A stretch of DNA of 64,000 nt from Argopecten irradians (GCF_041381155.1 NC_091147.1:34676909-34740908), one strand, 5' to 3'; positions 1 to 10,769 are shown, counted from the first letter of the stretch. Notes: a model not told the origin generated them from the letters alone. A program made the numbers and translations.

Positions 1-340
1 CAGAGAGACAACACTGGAAAATAAATTAAATAGGACATCAATAAAAAATGGCCAATTGATTTGTTAGTCTGACAGAGAGATACAACATTGAAATTAAATT
101 TAATGAAATAGCAATAAAAATTGACAATGGATTGTTTAGTCTGAGAGAGATACAACATTGAAATTAAATTTAATGAAATAGCAATAAAAATTGACAATAG
201 ATTTTTTAGTCTTACAGAGAAACACAACATGGAAATAGATTTAATGAGACAGCAATAAAAATGGACAATAGATTTTTTAGTCTTACATAGAGACAGGACA
301 TGGAAATAAATTTAATGAGATAACATTATAAGATGCTCAA
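1..340. repeat. Minisatellite, unit about 71 bp, cut by window edge
   Basis: Four and a half diverged head-to-tail units, each with a CAGAGAGA-like start (about 1, 73, 143, 215, 286) followed by ACAACATTG, TTTAATGA, AGCAATAAAAA and TTTAGTCT blocks. The array begins at or before base 1, so its full length is unknown. No coding potential is seen. Confidence 0.85.
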
Positions 341-385
341 TAGTTTTCAGTCAAATAGTGATATAGCAATATCAAACTTTACATA

Positions 386-760
386 TTAAAGATGCTCCAC
401 CGCTGACAAATGGCTTTTTATCACTGTAAAAAACAGGAGCAGACGATTTAGTATTTTTCTTCAGTTGCAAAAGTTACTTACTTTACACCATTACCACTAT
501 TGCAAAGTTTGAGCTTCTTATTTTACTTCAAGTTAGAAATATGAAAAAAATAAATAATTGCATCCCGAAAAAATTCCGTGACACTATATCCTATATGGAA
601 TGTAGTACTAATTGTGCATGCACCAAAAGCAAAATAAATTATTTTATATTTTGTGTGTGTGTGTGTGTGTTAATTAGATATATATATACACGATTAAACA
701 CCAATTATTGTTCAAATGATGAATATCATTTATGCTCTGTCGGCGGTGGAGCATCTTTAA
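386..760 (+). mobile_element. Non-autonomous TIR element, GATGCTCCACCGC family, full copy
   Basis: About 375 bp bounded by inverted ends: TTAAAGATGCTCCACCGC on the left and GCGGTGGAGCATCTTTAA on the right, with no transposase frame inside. Other copies lie at 14302-14629, 26137-26508, 42811-43179, 48253-48715 (interrupted) and 45625-45648 (one end only). The interior holds a (GT)n stretch near 653-669. Transposase superfamily unknown; the flanking TA is compatible with a Tc1/mariner-like mechanism but does not prove it. Confidence 0.8.
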
Positions 761-975
761 TAGGCGACTAAGCTGGAGCATACCTCAGGCTCCCAATACA
801 CGCACTGACATACAATCTAACGCATTCATCGGAGGCCATTCGATTTGCTCATGCAAACGTACATCCTTATTGGATTTGTCTTAAAATAATGAAGTTTTTA
901 ATTATTGTATTTCTAAAATTAAAACTTATGCATTGTAAGTATTGTAATTTGCATATTGTTAGTAATTTTTGGTCG

Positions 976-1819
976 ACAAGAGCCTGACAAAAAGATATGA
1001 AAAAACTGTAACGCTTTTTATCATAGTACAGTTTTTTCACATCTTTTTGTACCACGATATGGTACAAAAACATGTGAAAGTGCGGTACAGAAAGATTATA
1101 AACATTTCGAGAAAATTCAGATTACATTCACATGTTTATGTACCAATAGCCGAAATGAGCCGGCAAAAAGGTGTGAAAGCTAATTTCTTTTCACATGTTT
1201 GTGTACCATTGATGGTACAAAAAGATGTGAAAGCATGGTACATAAACATGTGAAACGATTTACCTTTCACATCTTTCTGTACCATCGGTGGTACATAAAC
1301 ATGTGAAAGCGTTGTACAAAAACATATGAAAGGATCTGAGCTTTTACATCTTTTTGTCCCATCAGTGGTACAAAAACACGCGAAACTGTGGTACACAAAG
1401 ATGTGAAAGGAGCATTGGAATGTTGTTATCAAACACCATGACCAAAGCTGACCCCGAATAGCAGCGGTTTGATTAGGGCGTCACAACAAGCGTAAAATGT
1501 CGTTAAGCACATCTGAGGACAAACAGAAACAAAGCTATATTGCTATTTTTCGGGTGTAACTTAGGGCCTACGATTGTTAAATAAAACCTGTAAGATGTGG
1601 GCATTCCTATTAAATAGATAAATAAATGAAACATGTTTTCCAACATTAAAGTATCTGTTTGATTGTTTTGTGGTATTTTCCCGTGAAGCTGTATACAATC
1701 TAACTGTTGACAACTTTATCGGAAAGTCATTTGTCAAACTCGGTAACCTTTGAGTCTCTCGCCTTTTACATGTTTCTGTACCATGGCTGTTTTCGGCCGC
1801 TGTTTTGGTACAGAAAGAT
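976..1819. mobile_element. 844-bp insert flanked by a 35-bp direct duplication
   Basis: The 35 bases at 941-975 recur at 1820-1854 on the other side of the segment, and the interrupted 450-bp repeat continues outside both copies. Its left half is an array of dyad-symmetric units; its right half (1430-1760) is plain AT-rich sequence; at 1767-1819 it ends in another, longer-looped dyad (TTTTACATGTTTCTGTACC and GGTACAGAAAGAT). No protein frame is convincing. A 35-bp target duplication is longer than usual for DNA transposons, so local duplication with expansion is an alternative. Confidence 0.55.
1034..1410. repeat. Tandem hairpin array, unit about 76 bp
   Basis: Units starting near 1186, 1262 and 1338, with more diverged ones at 1034 and 1123, each hold a dyad of the form TTTCACATSTTTNTGTACC, a short ATCGAT-like centre, then GGTACANAAASATGTGAAA. 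A further half arm, GGTACA plus AAASATGTGAAAG, follows in each unit. Both strands can fold into stems of about 20 bp. Open frames across it are repeat artefacts. Confidence 0.85.
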
Positions 1820-1925
1820 ATTGTAATTTGCATATTGTTAGTAATTTTTGGTCGTGAATTATATGCTAAAAGCTTTTCTTGATTCGTGAGTATGAAAATT
1901 ACGGCATATTTAATTTTAACAAATA

Positions 1926-2756
1926 CCGGTGAACGACTTTGGAAATCAATAGTGTCCATAAAGTAATGAGTTGACTATTTATACTACATTTTATCATCCA
2001 TCCCTAAACATTTTGAACACACACACATTAATATAGCTGTTCTGCCGGTATAATTCTTATTGATGAATTATTTGTATCAGAAATGTAGTTTACATTAACA
2101 GTTGTATCTAGTTGACCATTTGGCCACCGACCAATGCTATCTACCTGCGATGACGTAGCTCTGAACGACGGACGAAAGATTTCTGACAGATGGTTGTCGG
2201 GAACGAAGTGAAGGCATGGTATGATTATTCGTTCTTTACAACCTAATAGTCGTATAAGGTCAGTGGTGTTAAATCAATGTCAAAATCCGGTTGTGTCTAG
2301 ACGATAATATGATTGAGCGAATATGTGCATATGACAGTTGATAGTAGCTAAGCCCGTCGAGGCATATAAGTGGAATACGCCATGGGAATACTATCCCATA
2401 AAACTGGACATAATCAGTCTATCCGGCGATCCATACATGTATGGACTCTCTGCAGCATTGATTTAATACGAAACTCTCACACGGATAGGAAATCGAAGAA
2501 AAAATAGATGATATTTGGTACTGTCTGTCATAAAATTGATGACAGTTATTGCGGAAAATATTATTTGAACTATCATGTTGCCGTGGTGGACGAGTTTTAG
2601 AAATCACAGGTCTCGCGCAGATAGACCAATCGTCTTTAATCTCATACAGAAATAGAAACTGAATCGATTTTTATCAGTCTGGATCGTTTTTGATGGGCTG
2701 GCAGAGATTCGACGTCATAATTTCTGAGTTTCTTTATGATTGTTAATTTTGTTTGA
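1926..2756. other. Intergenic, nothing recognised
   Basis: No convincing exon, repeat family or RNA gene is seen. A 62-codon frame on the minus strand at 2419-2607 has no recognisable domain and no splice context. Confidence 0.4.
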
Positions 2757-2985
2757 GGACTGCGGTGGCCGAGTGGTTAAGATGTTCCGGCATAGTACGT
2801 GCCACAACCCCTCCACCTCTGGCCAGACGGGTCGCGAGTTCGAATCCCATGCAGGACAGGTACTGACCGCTGGCCGGTTGTTTTTCTCCCGGTACTCCAG
2901 CTTTCCTCCACCATCAAACCTGGCACTTCATTCCGTGACCATGGATGTTAATAGGACGTAAAACTAAACAAACGAAAAGTTACTA
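2757..2985 (+). mobile_element. tRNA-derived SINE, V-SINE (RUDI-like)
   Basis: The head is tRNA-like: A box TGGCCGAGTGGTTAAG near 2766 and B box GAGTTCGAATCCC near 2839, as in Ser/Leu-type tRNAs. A central V-domain-like block follows (TTTTCTCCCGGTACTCC, CTTTCCTCCACC), then a tail TTAATAGGACGTAAAAC running into AAACAAACGAAA. This order matches the V-SINE superfamily known from molluscs. It is a SINE copy, not a working tRNA gene, because the acceptor and anticodon arms do not fold. Confidence 0.85.
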
Positions 2986-4125
2986 AGTAATTTGATTTTG
3001 GTTTTTGTGTGTCCTAATGATATACCCAAAAATCTTATCAAATTGGGTTTTTAAGGGAATGTAAAAGATGATTAATAATTTTGTAGTGTCGCAAAAGTAG
3101 CATAAAAACGTTATTACTTCACTTACCATCACCTTTTGAAAAATTTCATAAAAAATTAACGTCTATTTTTATATAACACGGGTTCAGATGTTTACCGCCG
3201 TCGTCCTAATTATCGCGCTTAAGTTGACTGCACCAGACGGTATAACAGCGACATGAATATTTAATGTTGATTTAGTAGAAGTTGTATTTGTTAAGCGGTT
3301 TAACCTCATCTTAGACCATCGATGTCAATTCCCATGTTATTATTGTTTTTAAGAAACATTTATTTTATGTTTTGGAAATGTAGTGGGCATTTAACACTAA
3401 AATAAGATTAACAGCCATACGTGTCCATGCACCCCTCGAATTGCACGGGAAACTCCCGGACTGAAATAATTTATCCCGTTTGACCGCCTCCCGAATCGGA
3501 TTCAATCCCGCTACATTGATTTTACGTATACTATATCTAGGCTGATTCGCTGTAACATCTAAAAAGCGTTTGTTAAACACGAAAATTATCATATGATTAA
3601 TGGGTTGTGGGATTGGATGGACCGGGCCGATGATGGATCATCCAAAATATAACAATAATTTCGTTTCGTTTGCTTGAGTCGACAATCCGATAATTTAAAT
3701 ATATATGTTACACATGTAAACAAACAAACGTGGCCATAGTGTATCTCAAGGAAGTACATTGTGATGATATCTTATCTATAATATACATTGATGTTTGTGT
3801 GTGTGCGTAGGTAAGTTATTTAATTATTTATCATTAGTTAAATGTTGTAAACCGATTGGTGTCTATATCTTTATAATCATGTTAACAACACCCGGAATAT
3901 ACGTGTTCACGTACCTGTGTACATTGTATATTATTCCTACAAAATATTGTACTAAATGAGTAAGCTTTAGATATAGTTGGAAGAATACAGGCTTAGATAA
4001 TATTGTTACTATTTTATATGTGTAAACATCTTAATTTGTACACTATGTGAAGTGGTCAAAATACTGAAAGTACTGATTTCAAAATACAAGTGTAAAGTTA
4101 TCAAAGTACTGAAAGTACTGTAGGA
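2986..4125. other. Intergenic, nothing recognised
   Basis: AT-rich sequence with no supported gene. Frames here are short and lack splice or domain support. Confidence 0.4.
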
Positions 4126-4129
4126 ATGG

Positions 4130-4600
4130 TAGCGCTCAATAATTTTAACATGCTACTTTTTCTTCAGTACTACTCCATAAGGTTTTATAAATTAAGCAGT
4201 GGAAATCATAAAAATGGATAAACAAACAAGTATGAGGCCTTATAAATATTAGTTACAACAAAGAATTTATGCACTGTAAAAATCTTGTTTTTATGCCTTA
4301 TGTATGTTAAGATGGAAACATGTTTGCATAAATCACTTTACAATTACTAAGTAAAATTGTGACATAAAATTGTAGACTACAACCTATGACCGTATGTACT
4401 CATTTCACTGCTTTAGACGTTTTGGCATTCATTTTCAACGCTGATTTTGTTCTTGTAAAGTTAAAACCTATGCATTGGAAGTTTTGTAATACTCAGAATG
4501 TTGGTAATTGTTGGTGGTGAATAATATATTTAAAACTCTTCTTGATTCGTGAATATGAAAATTATAGTACATATATAAGGTAGGATTAACAAAACAAGGG
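4130..4600 (+). repeat. 450-bp interspersed family (copy 2, uninterrupted)
   Basis: Reference copy of the family. Blocks in order: TTTTTCTTCAGTACTACTCC, ATGCCTTATGTATGTTAAG, ATGGAAACATG, TTTTGGCATTCATTTTCAAC, AAACCTATGCATTGGAAG, GTTGGTAATTGTTGGTGG and CTTGATTCGTGAATATG. No coding frame. Confidence 0.75.
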
Positions 4601-4925
4601 AGCGAGCAAGGTATACGTGCACATAAAAGTAGATCTAAAACTAGTCTAGGAGGCCAACCTATAATCCATGTTCAAACCCTCTTCCACCCCCATAAACATG
4701 TCAATTATTTCAGATAACTAGCAGCTGTCAATACACTCCTCATTCATTAGTATTTCAGATCACTGTCTGACCTTTGATCTAGAGGTAAATAAAATGGTTG
4801 AACACGATACAACACAACGCAACATGCATCCTGTTACCTGTCGTCGAGGTCTTTAAATATGCCGTAGTAGCATCTGTGACCCATTTGAATATTGTTCATA
4901 TTGTTTGGCGGTTAAAAATATGATG

Positions 4926-5000
4926 TGCTGACGGTAAGGGTTGAACCCAGGCCGCCAGTATAGAAAGCTCAAGACTTACCACGACACCACTTGGACCTGT
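4926..5000 (-). mobile_element. tRNA-like SINE head or tRNA pseudogene
   Basis: Read on the minus strand this gives an A-box-like TGGTGTCGTGGTAAGTC and a B-box-like GGGTTCAACCC about 35 bases later, the layout of a tRNA-derived promoter. The stems are poor, so it is more likely a SINE head or tRNA relic than a functional tRNA gene. Confidence 0.45.
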
Positions 5001-5530
5001 ATATGTATAGATCACAAAAGGTCACAGGTCAACGCGGATATAAAATCCTATCGATTAGGTATAACTTTCATTTGCATACATTCTATTACTAACATGATAT
5101 GTTAAATGTCAATTTATAAGTTGACAGAGGTCGCAAAGCAAAACAACCGATCATTCTAAGAAATAAAATATACAGTTTTTTATTTGCATGATTATATATA
5201 TTATAACAATTCCATTCCAAAAGTTGATTTATTTACCAATAATGATCAAATGTCAAAAAGATTATAGATTATAAACAATAACCTAAACTTTTATTACAAC
5301 ATTTTGCAAACCTTCAAAGTTACGGTAAATGCCAATATATAGGTCACCATATATCACAATTCAAGGCAGCTTTAAATCGATTTATTAAGATATACTTTTT
5401 CGTATGTACATAATTATTGAAATACGTTAAAGACAATAAAGATCATTGATAAAAGTCGTGAATTCTCATCAATAAGACATTTTATTCCTTTGCGTATTAC
5501 AACAAATTAAGTAGACTGAACAGCCTGAGT
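5001..5530. other. AT-rich upstream flank of the serpin gene
   Basis: No exon or repeat family recognised. It presumably includes upstream regulatory DNA of the serpin, but no specific binding site can be supported. Confidence 0.35.
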
Positions 5531-5533
5531 CAG

Positions 5534-5541
5534 TATATAAG
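5534..5541 (+). promoter_or_regulatory. Candidate TATA box of the serpin gene
   Basis: TATATAAG lies 182 bases upstream of the serpin start codon. A transcription start about 30 bases downstream would give an uninterrupted 5' leader of roughly 155 bases. The alternative is an upstream non-coding exon spliced at the TTCCAG acceptor ending at 5718, five bases before the ATG. Confidence 0.35.
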
Positions 5542-5722
5542 TCAGAGGTCAAATATTTTGTGATTTATCATTATTGTATACACTTTTCGTTTACATACAT
5601 CCCTTTACTACTATATTTGCTCTTCTCAAATATTCTATATGTATTATTAGCATAGACTCATATTGTACCTTACATGTGTCAGTATTAATTGTTGATGTTT
5701 ATTTCCGTTGTATTCCAGGTAT

Positions 5723-6964
5723 ATGAAACAATCGTTGCTATCCTTCGTCCTAGTCATGGCTCTCCTTCAGTCCAAAAGTAGCGCAAAAGTCTTCAGAGAT
5801 GATCGACTACACGCAGGATTCCAGACATCAAACGCCGAGTTTACCTTGGAGACTTATAAACGTCTAACGAAAATGTCCGAGGATGGAAGTTTGTTCTACT
5901 CGCCTTTCTCTGTCTCGGCTGCCATGTCCATGGTTTACCTTGGTGCCAGGGAGCAGACGGCAGCCCAAATGGTTCCCGCGCTCAGCATCCAGTCACTAGG
6001 TCAGCGAGTGCACGAAGCCTATGAAGACTACTTGAAGATGGTTTTGGCTGGAAACGAAAACGTCACACTACATATTGCTAACAGACTGTTTCCTAACAGT
6101 AAAACGGAAATTGTAACATCCTTTATTGAGCTTTGTGCTAAGCACTACCAAGCTGACACGAAAGCAATGAACTATGAACAATCAGAAGCCGCTAGGCAAG
6201 GAATTAACGATTGGGTTAGCCAGCAAACAGCAGAGAAAATAAAGGACCTTCTGCCACAAGGATCTTTGAATGCATTGACAACAATGGTACTGGTCAACGC
6301 CATCTACTTCAAGGGCAATTGGAACACAAAGTTTGACGACAAAGCTACTAGGGATATGACCTTTCATAATCTTAGAGGTCAACAAAAAAGTGTAAAAATG
6401 ATGTTCCACAAAGCCACAAATTTCCCGTTAAAGTTCGATGATAAATTAAACTGCAAAGTTTTAGAATTGCCATACAAAGGAAACAATCTCTCGATGGCCA
6501 TCATTTTGCCCGAGGATAAACAGGGGTTATCTGCCCTTGAAGAGAGGCTAACTCCATCGGTACTGAAGGAGCTTCTGGAAGATATGTCCTCTGTAAAAGT
6601 TGAAGTATATCTCCCAAAATTTAAGCTTAAGTCCGGTTTTGAGCTTTCGAAACTTTTTAAAGGCATGGGAATGCTAGATTTATTTGATGGATCTAAAGCT
6701 GACCTTTCTGGTATAGACGCATCAAAAATGTCTTATGTGTCCGCCATTTTTCATCAAGCTTTTGTGGATGTGAACGAAGAAGGAACTGAGGCCGCTGCTG
6801 CTACTGCTGTTAAAATGATGAAAAGGTCACTTCCGAGACCACCACTAGAGTTCAAGGCCGACCACCCGTTCATGTTCGTCATCAGGGACAATCGGGCAGA
6901 TTCCATTTTGTTTGTCGGGAGGTTTGTGGATGTTGTTGGAGCTCAGGAAAGAGATGAGTTATAG
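5723..6964 (+). CDS. Secreted/ER-retained serpin with KR|S reactive site and C-terminal RDEL
   Basis: A 413-residue single-exon serpin, a suicide-substrate inhibitor of proteases. Residues 1-21 form a signal peptide (MKQSLLSFVLVMALLQ). Family landmarks are NAIYFKGNW mid-protein, the hinge EEGTEAAAATAV near 352-363 and the C-terminal signature ADHPFMFVIRDN. Counting from the hinge puts P1 at Arg368: P4-P1' reads Met-Met-Lys-Arg/Ser, a dibasic site suited to furin-like proprotein convertases. The last four residues are RDEL, an ER-retrieval signal of the KDEL/HDEL class. ER-retained serpins that inhibit convertases are known (Drosophila Spn4A, Branchiostoma Spn1); the same role here is inference. 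The ATG at 5723 is chosen because it opens directly on the signal peptide. Length, hinge alanines and loop are all intact, so it should be inhibitory. Only the promoter and a possible 5' leader exon remain uncertain. Confidence 0.95.
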   Translation: MKQSLLSFVLVMALLQSKSSAKVFRDDRLHAGFQTSNAEFTLETYKRLTKMSEDGSLFYSPFSVSAAMSMVYLGAREQTAAQMVPALSIQSLGQRVHEAYEDYLKMVLAGNENVTLHIANRLFPNSKTEIVTSFIELCAKHYQADTKAMNYEQSEAARQGINDWVSQQTAEKIKDLLPQGSLNALTTMVLVNAIYFKGNWNTKFDDKATRDMTFHNLRGQQKSVKMMFHKATNFPLKFDDKLNCKVLELPYKGNNLSMAIILPEDKQGLSALEERLTPSVLKELLEDMSSVKVEVYLPKFKLKSGFELSKLFKGMGMLDLFDGSKADLSGIDASKMSYVSAIFHQAFVDVNEEGTEAAAATAVKMMKRSLPRPPLEFKADHPFMFVIRDNRADSILFVGRFVDVVGAQERDEL

Positions 6965-6999
6965 AAGACTAAAGTTTCCTCTCATGAACATGTAGTCAA

Positions 7000-7005
7000 A
7001 ATAAA
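7000..7005 (+). terminator. Candidate polyadenylation signal of the serpin gene
   Basis: AATAAA 36 bases after the serpin stop codon. Further AATAAA motifs occur at about 7650-7695, so a longer 3' UTR is possible. Confidence 0.5.
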
Positions 7006-7730
7006 CCCAGTCATTTTTACACTATGTGATAGATACAGAATGTAAATGGAAAAAATATGCAAATATTAATAATTCTCGCTATGCCTTATTATTTCCTTTT
7101 CCCCTAGATATTCCTGAACTGACTTCCCGACCAGCATACATTAAAATCAAATGAAAATCATCAGGTATAAAATTGAACACGCAATAGATTAATCTTCCTT
7201 GCCATGTCTACCTCTGCTGGATTATTTGTTTGCTCTAATTTGCTTACTTTACCTGTTTTGATAACAAAGATCTTGTTTAATCAGATGCTAAAGATTTACA
7301 TGTGTAAGTTCCCATTATTTCAGTGATATTGTTAATTTTTGCAGAATTTTTCCTGATCTATCAATTCCTGATATTTCTAACGTATTCTTACAACAAAATG
7401 AATCACAATAATTTCTTTCTAAAATATCGCATTTAGTTTATATATGTATATTTTTTTTTTTTTTTTTTTTTGAAAATTTTGACGCGCAGTTTACATTGCA
7501 ACATGTTCATTATGAAATCATCTATTATTTTTTATTCTCTCTTCTAATACTAGAATATCTTTCTTATTCTTTTTACGAATGCTAGGACTAATATACAGTA
7601 TATTGTTAATTACAGTAGTTAGGTATTTTTACCAACGTTTTAAGGTTGAAATAAATGATGGTAAATGTGTAAAATAGAATGTGATTTCAAATAAATATAA
7701 TTTTTCATTTTAAGACTTTTTTGGTGATTG
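7006..7730. other. Serpin 3' flank
   Basis: AT-rich with a T homopolymer near 7450-7471. Nothing else is recognised before the minisatellite. Confidence 0.4.
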
Positions 7731-9015
7731 GCTACTTCGTTTAATAAATAATATTTGCGATCATTTGCTATCATGGGAAGATGTTGACTCCTGCTTTACA
7801 AACGAACAATACGCATGCTGTGCACAAGCCTGAGTTACTCTGGCCCTGACACCAGACTTAGACAATATGACAGGTAGATGTCTGGCGTAGCCCGAGATAC
7901 TCTGGCCCTGACACCAGACTTAGACAATATGACAGAGGGATGTCTGGTGTAACCCGAGAAAGTCTGGTCCTGACACCAGACTTAGACTGCATGACAGATA
8001 GATGTCTGGTGTAGCCCGAGATACTCAGGCCCTGACACAAGATACAGACAATATGACAGATAGATGTCTGGTATACCCCGATATTCTGGCCCTGCCACCA
8101 GACTTTATGACAGATAGATGTCTGGTGTAGCCCGAGATACTTTGGACCTGATACCAGACTTAGACAATAAGACAGATAGATGTCTGATGGTGATTGGCTA
8201 CTTCGTTTAATAAATAATATTTGCGATCATTTGCTATCATGGGAAGATGTTGACTCCTGCTTTACAAACGAACAATACGCATGCTGTGCACAAGCCTGAG
8301 TTACTCTGGCCCTGACACCAGACTTAGATAAATGACAGATAGATGTCTGGCGTTGCCCGAGATACTCTGGCCCTGACACCAGACTTAGACAATATGACAG
8401 AGAGATGTCTGGTGTAACCCGAGAAAGTCTGGCCTGACACCAGACTTTATGACAGATAGATGTCAGGTGTAGCCCGAGATACTCTGGACCTGACACCAGA
8501 CTTAGACAGTATGACAGGTAGATGTCTGGTGTAGCCCGAGATACTCTGGCCCTGACACAAGATACAGACAATATGACAGATAGATGTCTGGTATAGCCCG
8601 ATATTCTGGCCCTGACACCAGACTTTATGACAGATAGATGTCTGGTGTAGCCCGAGATACTCTGGCCCTGACACCAGACTTAGACAATAAGACAGATAGA
8701 TGGATGATGTAGACCGAGATACTCTGGCCCTGACACCAGACTTCATGACAGATAGATGTCTGGTGTAGCCCGAGATACTCTGGCCCTGACACCAGACTTA
8801 GACAATAAGACAGATACATGTCTGATGTAGACCGAGATACTCTGACCCTGACACCGGACTTAGCCAATATGACAGATAAATGCCTGGTGTAGCCCAAAAC
8901 ACTCTGGTCGTGACTCCAGACTTGGGCAGTATGACAGATGGATGTCTGGTTTAGCCCAAAACACTCTGGTCGTGACACCAGACTTGGACAATATGACTGA
9001 TAGATGTCTGGTACC
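7731..9015. repeat. 62-bp minisatellite with a 458-bp higher-order duplication
   Basis: About eighteen units of the type GATGTCTGGTGTAGCCCGAG, then ATACTCTGGCCCTGACACC, then AGACTTAGACAATATGACAG. The period is 62 bp (starts at 7877, 7939, 8001, 8063), with some 46-bp units lacking the TTAGACAATA block. Each unit carries a dyad, GTCTGGTGT and ACACCAGAC. The unique flank plus first units at 7731 recur at 8189, so flank and array were duplicated together. Units diverge toward 8850-9010. Minus-strand frames through it are repeat artefacts. Confidence 0.9.
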
Positions 9016-9049
9016 TCATAACCGAGGAGAAAATTTTGACATGTTATGT

Positions 9050-9445
9050 TGTCTTCAGTTAACTTCTGAAAACCATAAGGTAAATTTAATTCAGCTGTGA
9101 AAATGATTCAAATGGAAACACAAACGTGTATGATGTCTTATAAACATTGTACACATGTAGTTACAACGCAGCAAATATGCAGTGTAAAAGTCTTGATTTT
9201 ATGCCTTATAAAAAGGAAAACATACCAACAGAAATAACTTTATTTTTTTTCTAATTACACTGTAAAATGTGAAATGAAATTGTAGACCACACTTTGGCTT
9301 CATTGTCTGACCCTATGAACTCATAATGATTTTGGCAGTACTGCCAAAAATAATATTCAGCTCTGATTTGTGCTCGTAAAATTTAAAGCTATACAATGAA
9401 AGAACTGCAATTCTAAAAACGTTGGTAACTAACATATCAAAAGTT
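9050..9445 (+). repeat. 450-bp interspersed family (copy 3)
   Basis: Matches the 4130-4600 copy in order and orientation, including CAGTGTAAAAGTCTTGATTT, ATGCCTTATAAAA, CAGCTCTGATTTGTGCTCG and an AACGTTGGTAACT block near the end. It abuts the end of the minisatellite. Confidence 0.7.
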
Positions 9446-10165
9446 AAAACAGAGATGCTTTATGTAATTATTACGACACCATTTCTGTGTATATCCACCA
9501 GAAAAACATTATTTTGCCGCTAAAGCTATGTGGAGCTTACCGAACATTATAACTTTTTGAACTACGACTTCTAACGGCTTTTTTCTAGACGTCTACTAAA
9601 ACGTCTTAAAATGCATTGGTCCATTATCAGAAATAACGCCTCCTGACTGCAAAAGCACATGTGCCTTTTCAATGTCGGAGCAGAAAACGTGACACACAAT
9701 ACAAAATGCAATGTGCGGATTGATTGACAGCTGGCAAGCGACAAACGCCCACCCACAACCTGTTGCAAAAGTATGAGTTAACAAGTCAGTCAATGATCCT
9801 AGAATAGAATAATTTGATATCTGTCAATTTTTAATCACAGACCTATCATCGGATAATGTACTATAACGAGGAAATAATGATACCTTTTTATGCATTCTTC
9901 ATAGAGACATTGATAAAGCAGTTCCTCCTCATATTATCATTCAATTAAGCAATCTGTGGCAGTATATATTTACGGTAAGTACCTAACTTAAACCTATATT
10001 TTTGTATTCTACTATGATATTGACGTGTTCTTTTCTCCTACCAGGCCTTACCTGTATACTGTTTCACATCTTCCCTGGTTGGAGTCGTTAAAGCCACATT
10101 ATGTTTGTATAATATTTTTGGTTGTAAAAATATTCAATTTATCTAATGATAGAGTGCATATCCTA
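9446..10165. other. Intergenic, nothing recognised
   Basis: Two overlapping minus-strand frames at 9571-9793 have no recognisable domain or splice context. No repeat family identified. Confidence 0.4.
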
Positions 10166-10170
10166 ATGCA

Positions 10171-10226
10171 TCCTCGATACTCTAGGGGTTACTTTAACTG
10201 ACGTGGATATAACTGGAGTATCGAGG
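10171..10226. mobile_element. Internally deleted MITE, TCGATACTCCAGGGG family
   Basis: Only the two inverted ends remain: CCTCGATACTCTAGGGGTTA on the left and ACTGGAGTATCGAGG on the right, with about 25 bases between. Longer relatives lie at 10770-11043, 22652-22978 and 29325-29610. Confidence 0.6.
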
Positions 10227-10457
10227 CTGATCCTAATGTCAATGGTACGGTGGCTGGGAGTGGACATAAATTTGTAAATAAAATTGCGTGGGGAAGAAAT
10301 ATTATTACGTGGAAATGAAATATTTTTGCGTTCGAACGAAATATATGGAACGCCATAGCCCGATGAAATTCAAAATACTGACATCAATGCTGAAAATTAA
10401 ATTTCCAGAATACGATTCCATTAATTTTTTGAGGGATTATTTTGTCCAAATCAATAC

Positions 10458-10754
10458 GCGGATTCACACAGTTTGCAAACAAAGTTTCTTTCATACCCCA
10501 ATAAAATCAAAAAAGAGTGACATCAATACTTAATTGAAAAAAAATCCGAGAATGACGCAAAACTCCGACGTCATAGTGACGTCACAATAGAAACATTGAA
10601 GTTGCGTGTTGATTTTGAAAAAAAAAATAATCCAATGGAAAAATCAATAGAATCGTACGTTTATCAAGTAGTCTGGAAAATTAATTATAAGCATTGATGT
10701 CGCTATTTTTTAATTTCATCGGGTTGTTGTTTGCAAACTTTTGTGAGAATCCGC
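10458..10754. mobile_element. Long-TIR palindromic MITE, GCGGATTC family
   Basis: Arms of about 75 bases are inverted copies. The left arm runs GCGGATTCACACAGTTTGCA to AGTGACATCAATACTTAATT; the right arm mirrors it with ATAAGCATTGATGTCGC and TTTGTGAGAATCCGC. The central part holds TGACGTCA-like CRE motifs near 10565-10590. Partial copies are at 15010-15140 and 26510-26800. No transposase frame. Confidence 0.7.
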
Positions 10755-10769
10755 AACGTTCAGATTTTT

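Larger units (their letters stand above)
870..1925 (+). repeat. 450-bp interspersed family (copy 1), split by an insertion
   Basis: Bases 885-975 and 1820-1920 match consecutive parts of a repeat seen whole at 4130-4600 and also at 9050-9445, 21938-22400 (reverse) and 30655-30970. Shared blocks are TAAAACTTATGCATTGTAAG, GTTAGTAATTTTTGGT and CTTGATTCGTGAGTATGAAA. The 976-1819 segment interrupts this copy. The repeat has no clear terminal inverted repeats or reading frame, so I cannot assign a class. Confidence 0.7.

Noticed and set aside
1010-1420. CRISPR-like spaced repeat
   Set aside because: Regular units with dyads, but there are no unique spacers of constant length and the DNA is eukaryotic. 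It is a minisatellite of hairpin units.
941-1854. LTR element, because the insert is flanked by direct repeats
   Set aside because: The repeats are only 35 bases, belong to the host repeat, and no LTR-type features or coding remnants are present.
2757-2850. Functional tRNA-Ser/Leu gene
   Set aside because: The boxes are good, but the acceptor and anticodon stems do not pair and a V-SINE body follows.
7858-8978. Several overlapping minus-strand frames of 60-117 codons rich in SGPEYLGL repeats
   Set aside because: They are translations of the 62-bp minisatellite. The frame changes with unit length and no start, splice or domain signal supports coding.
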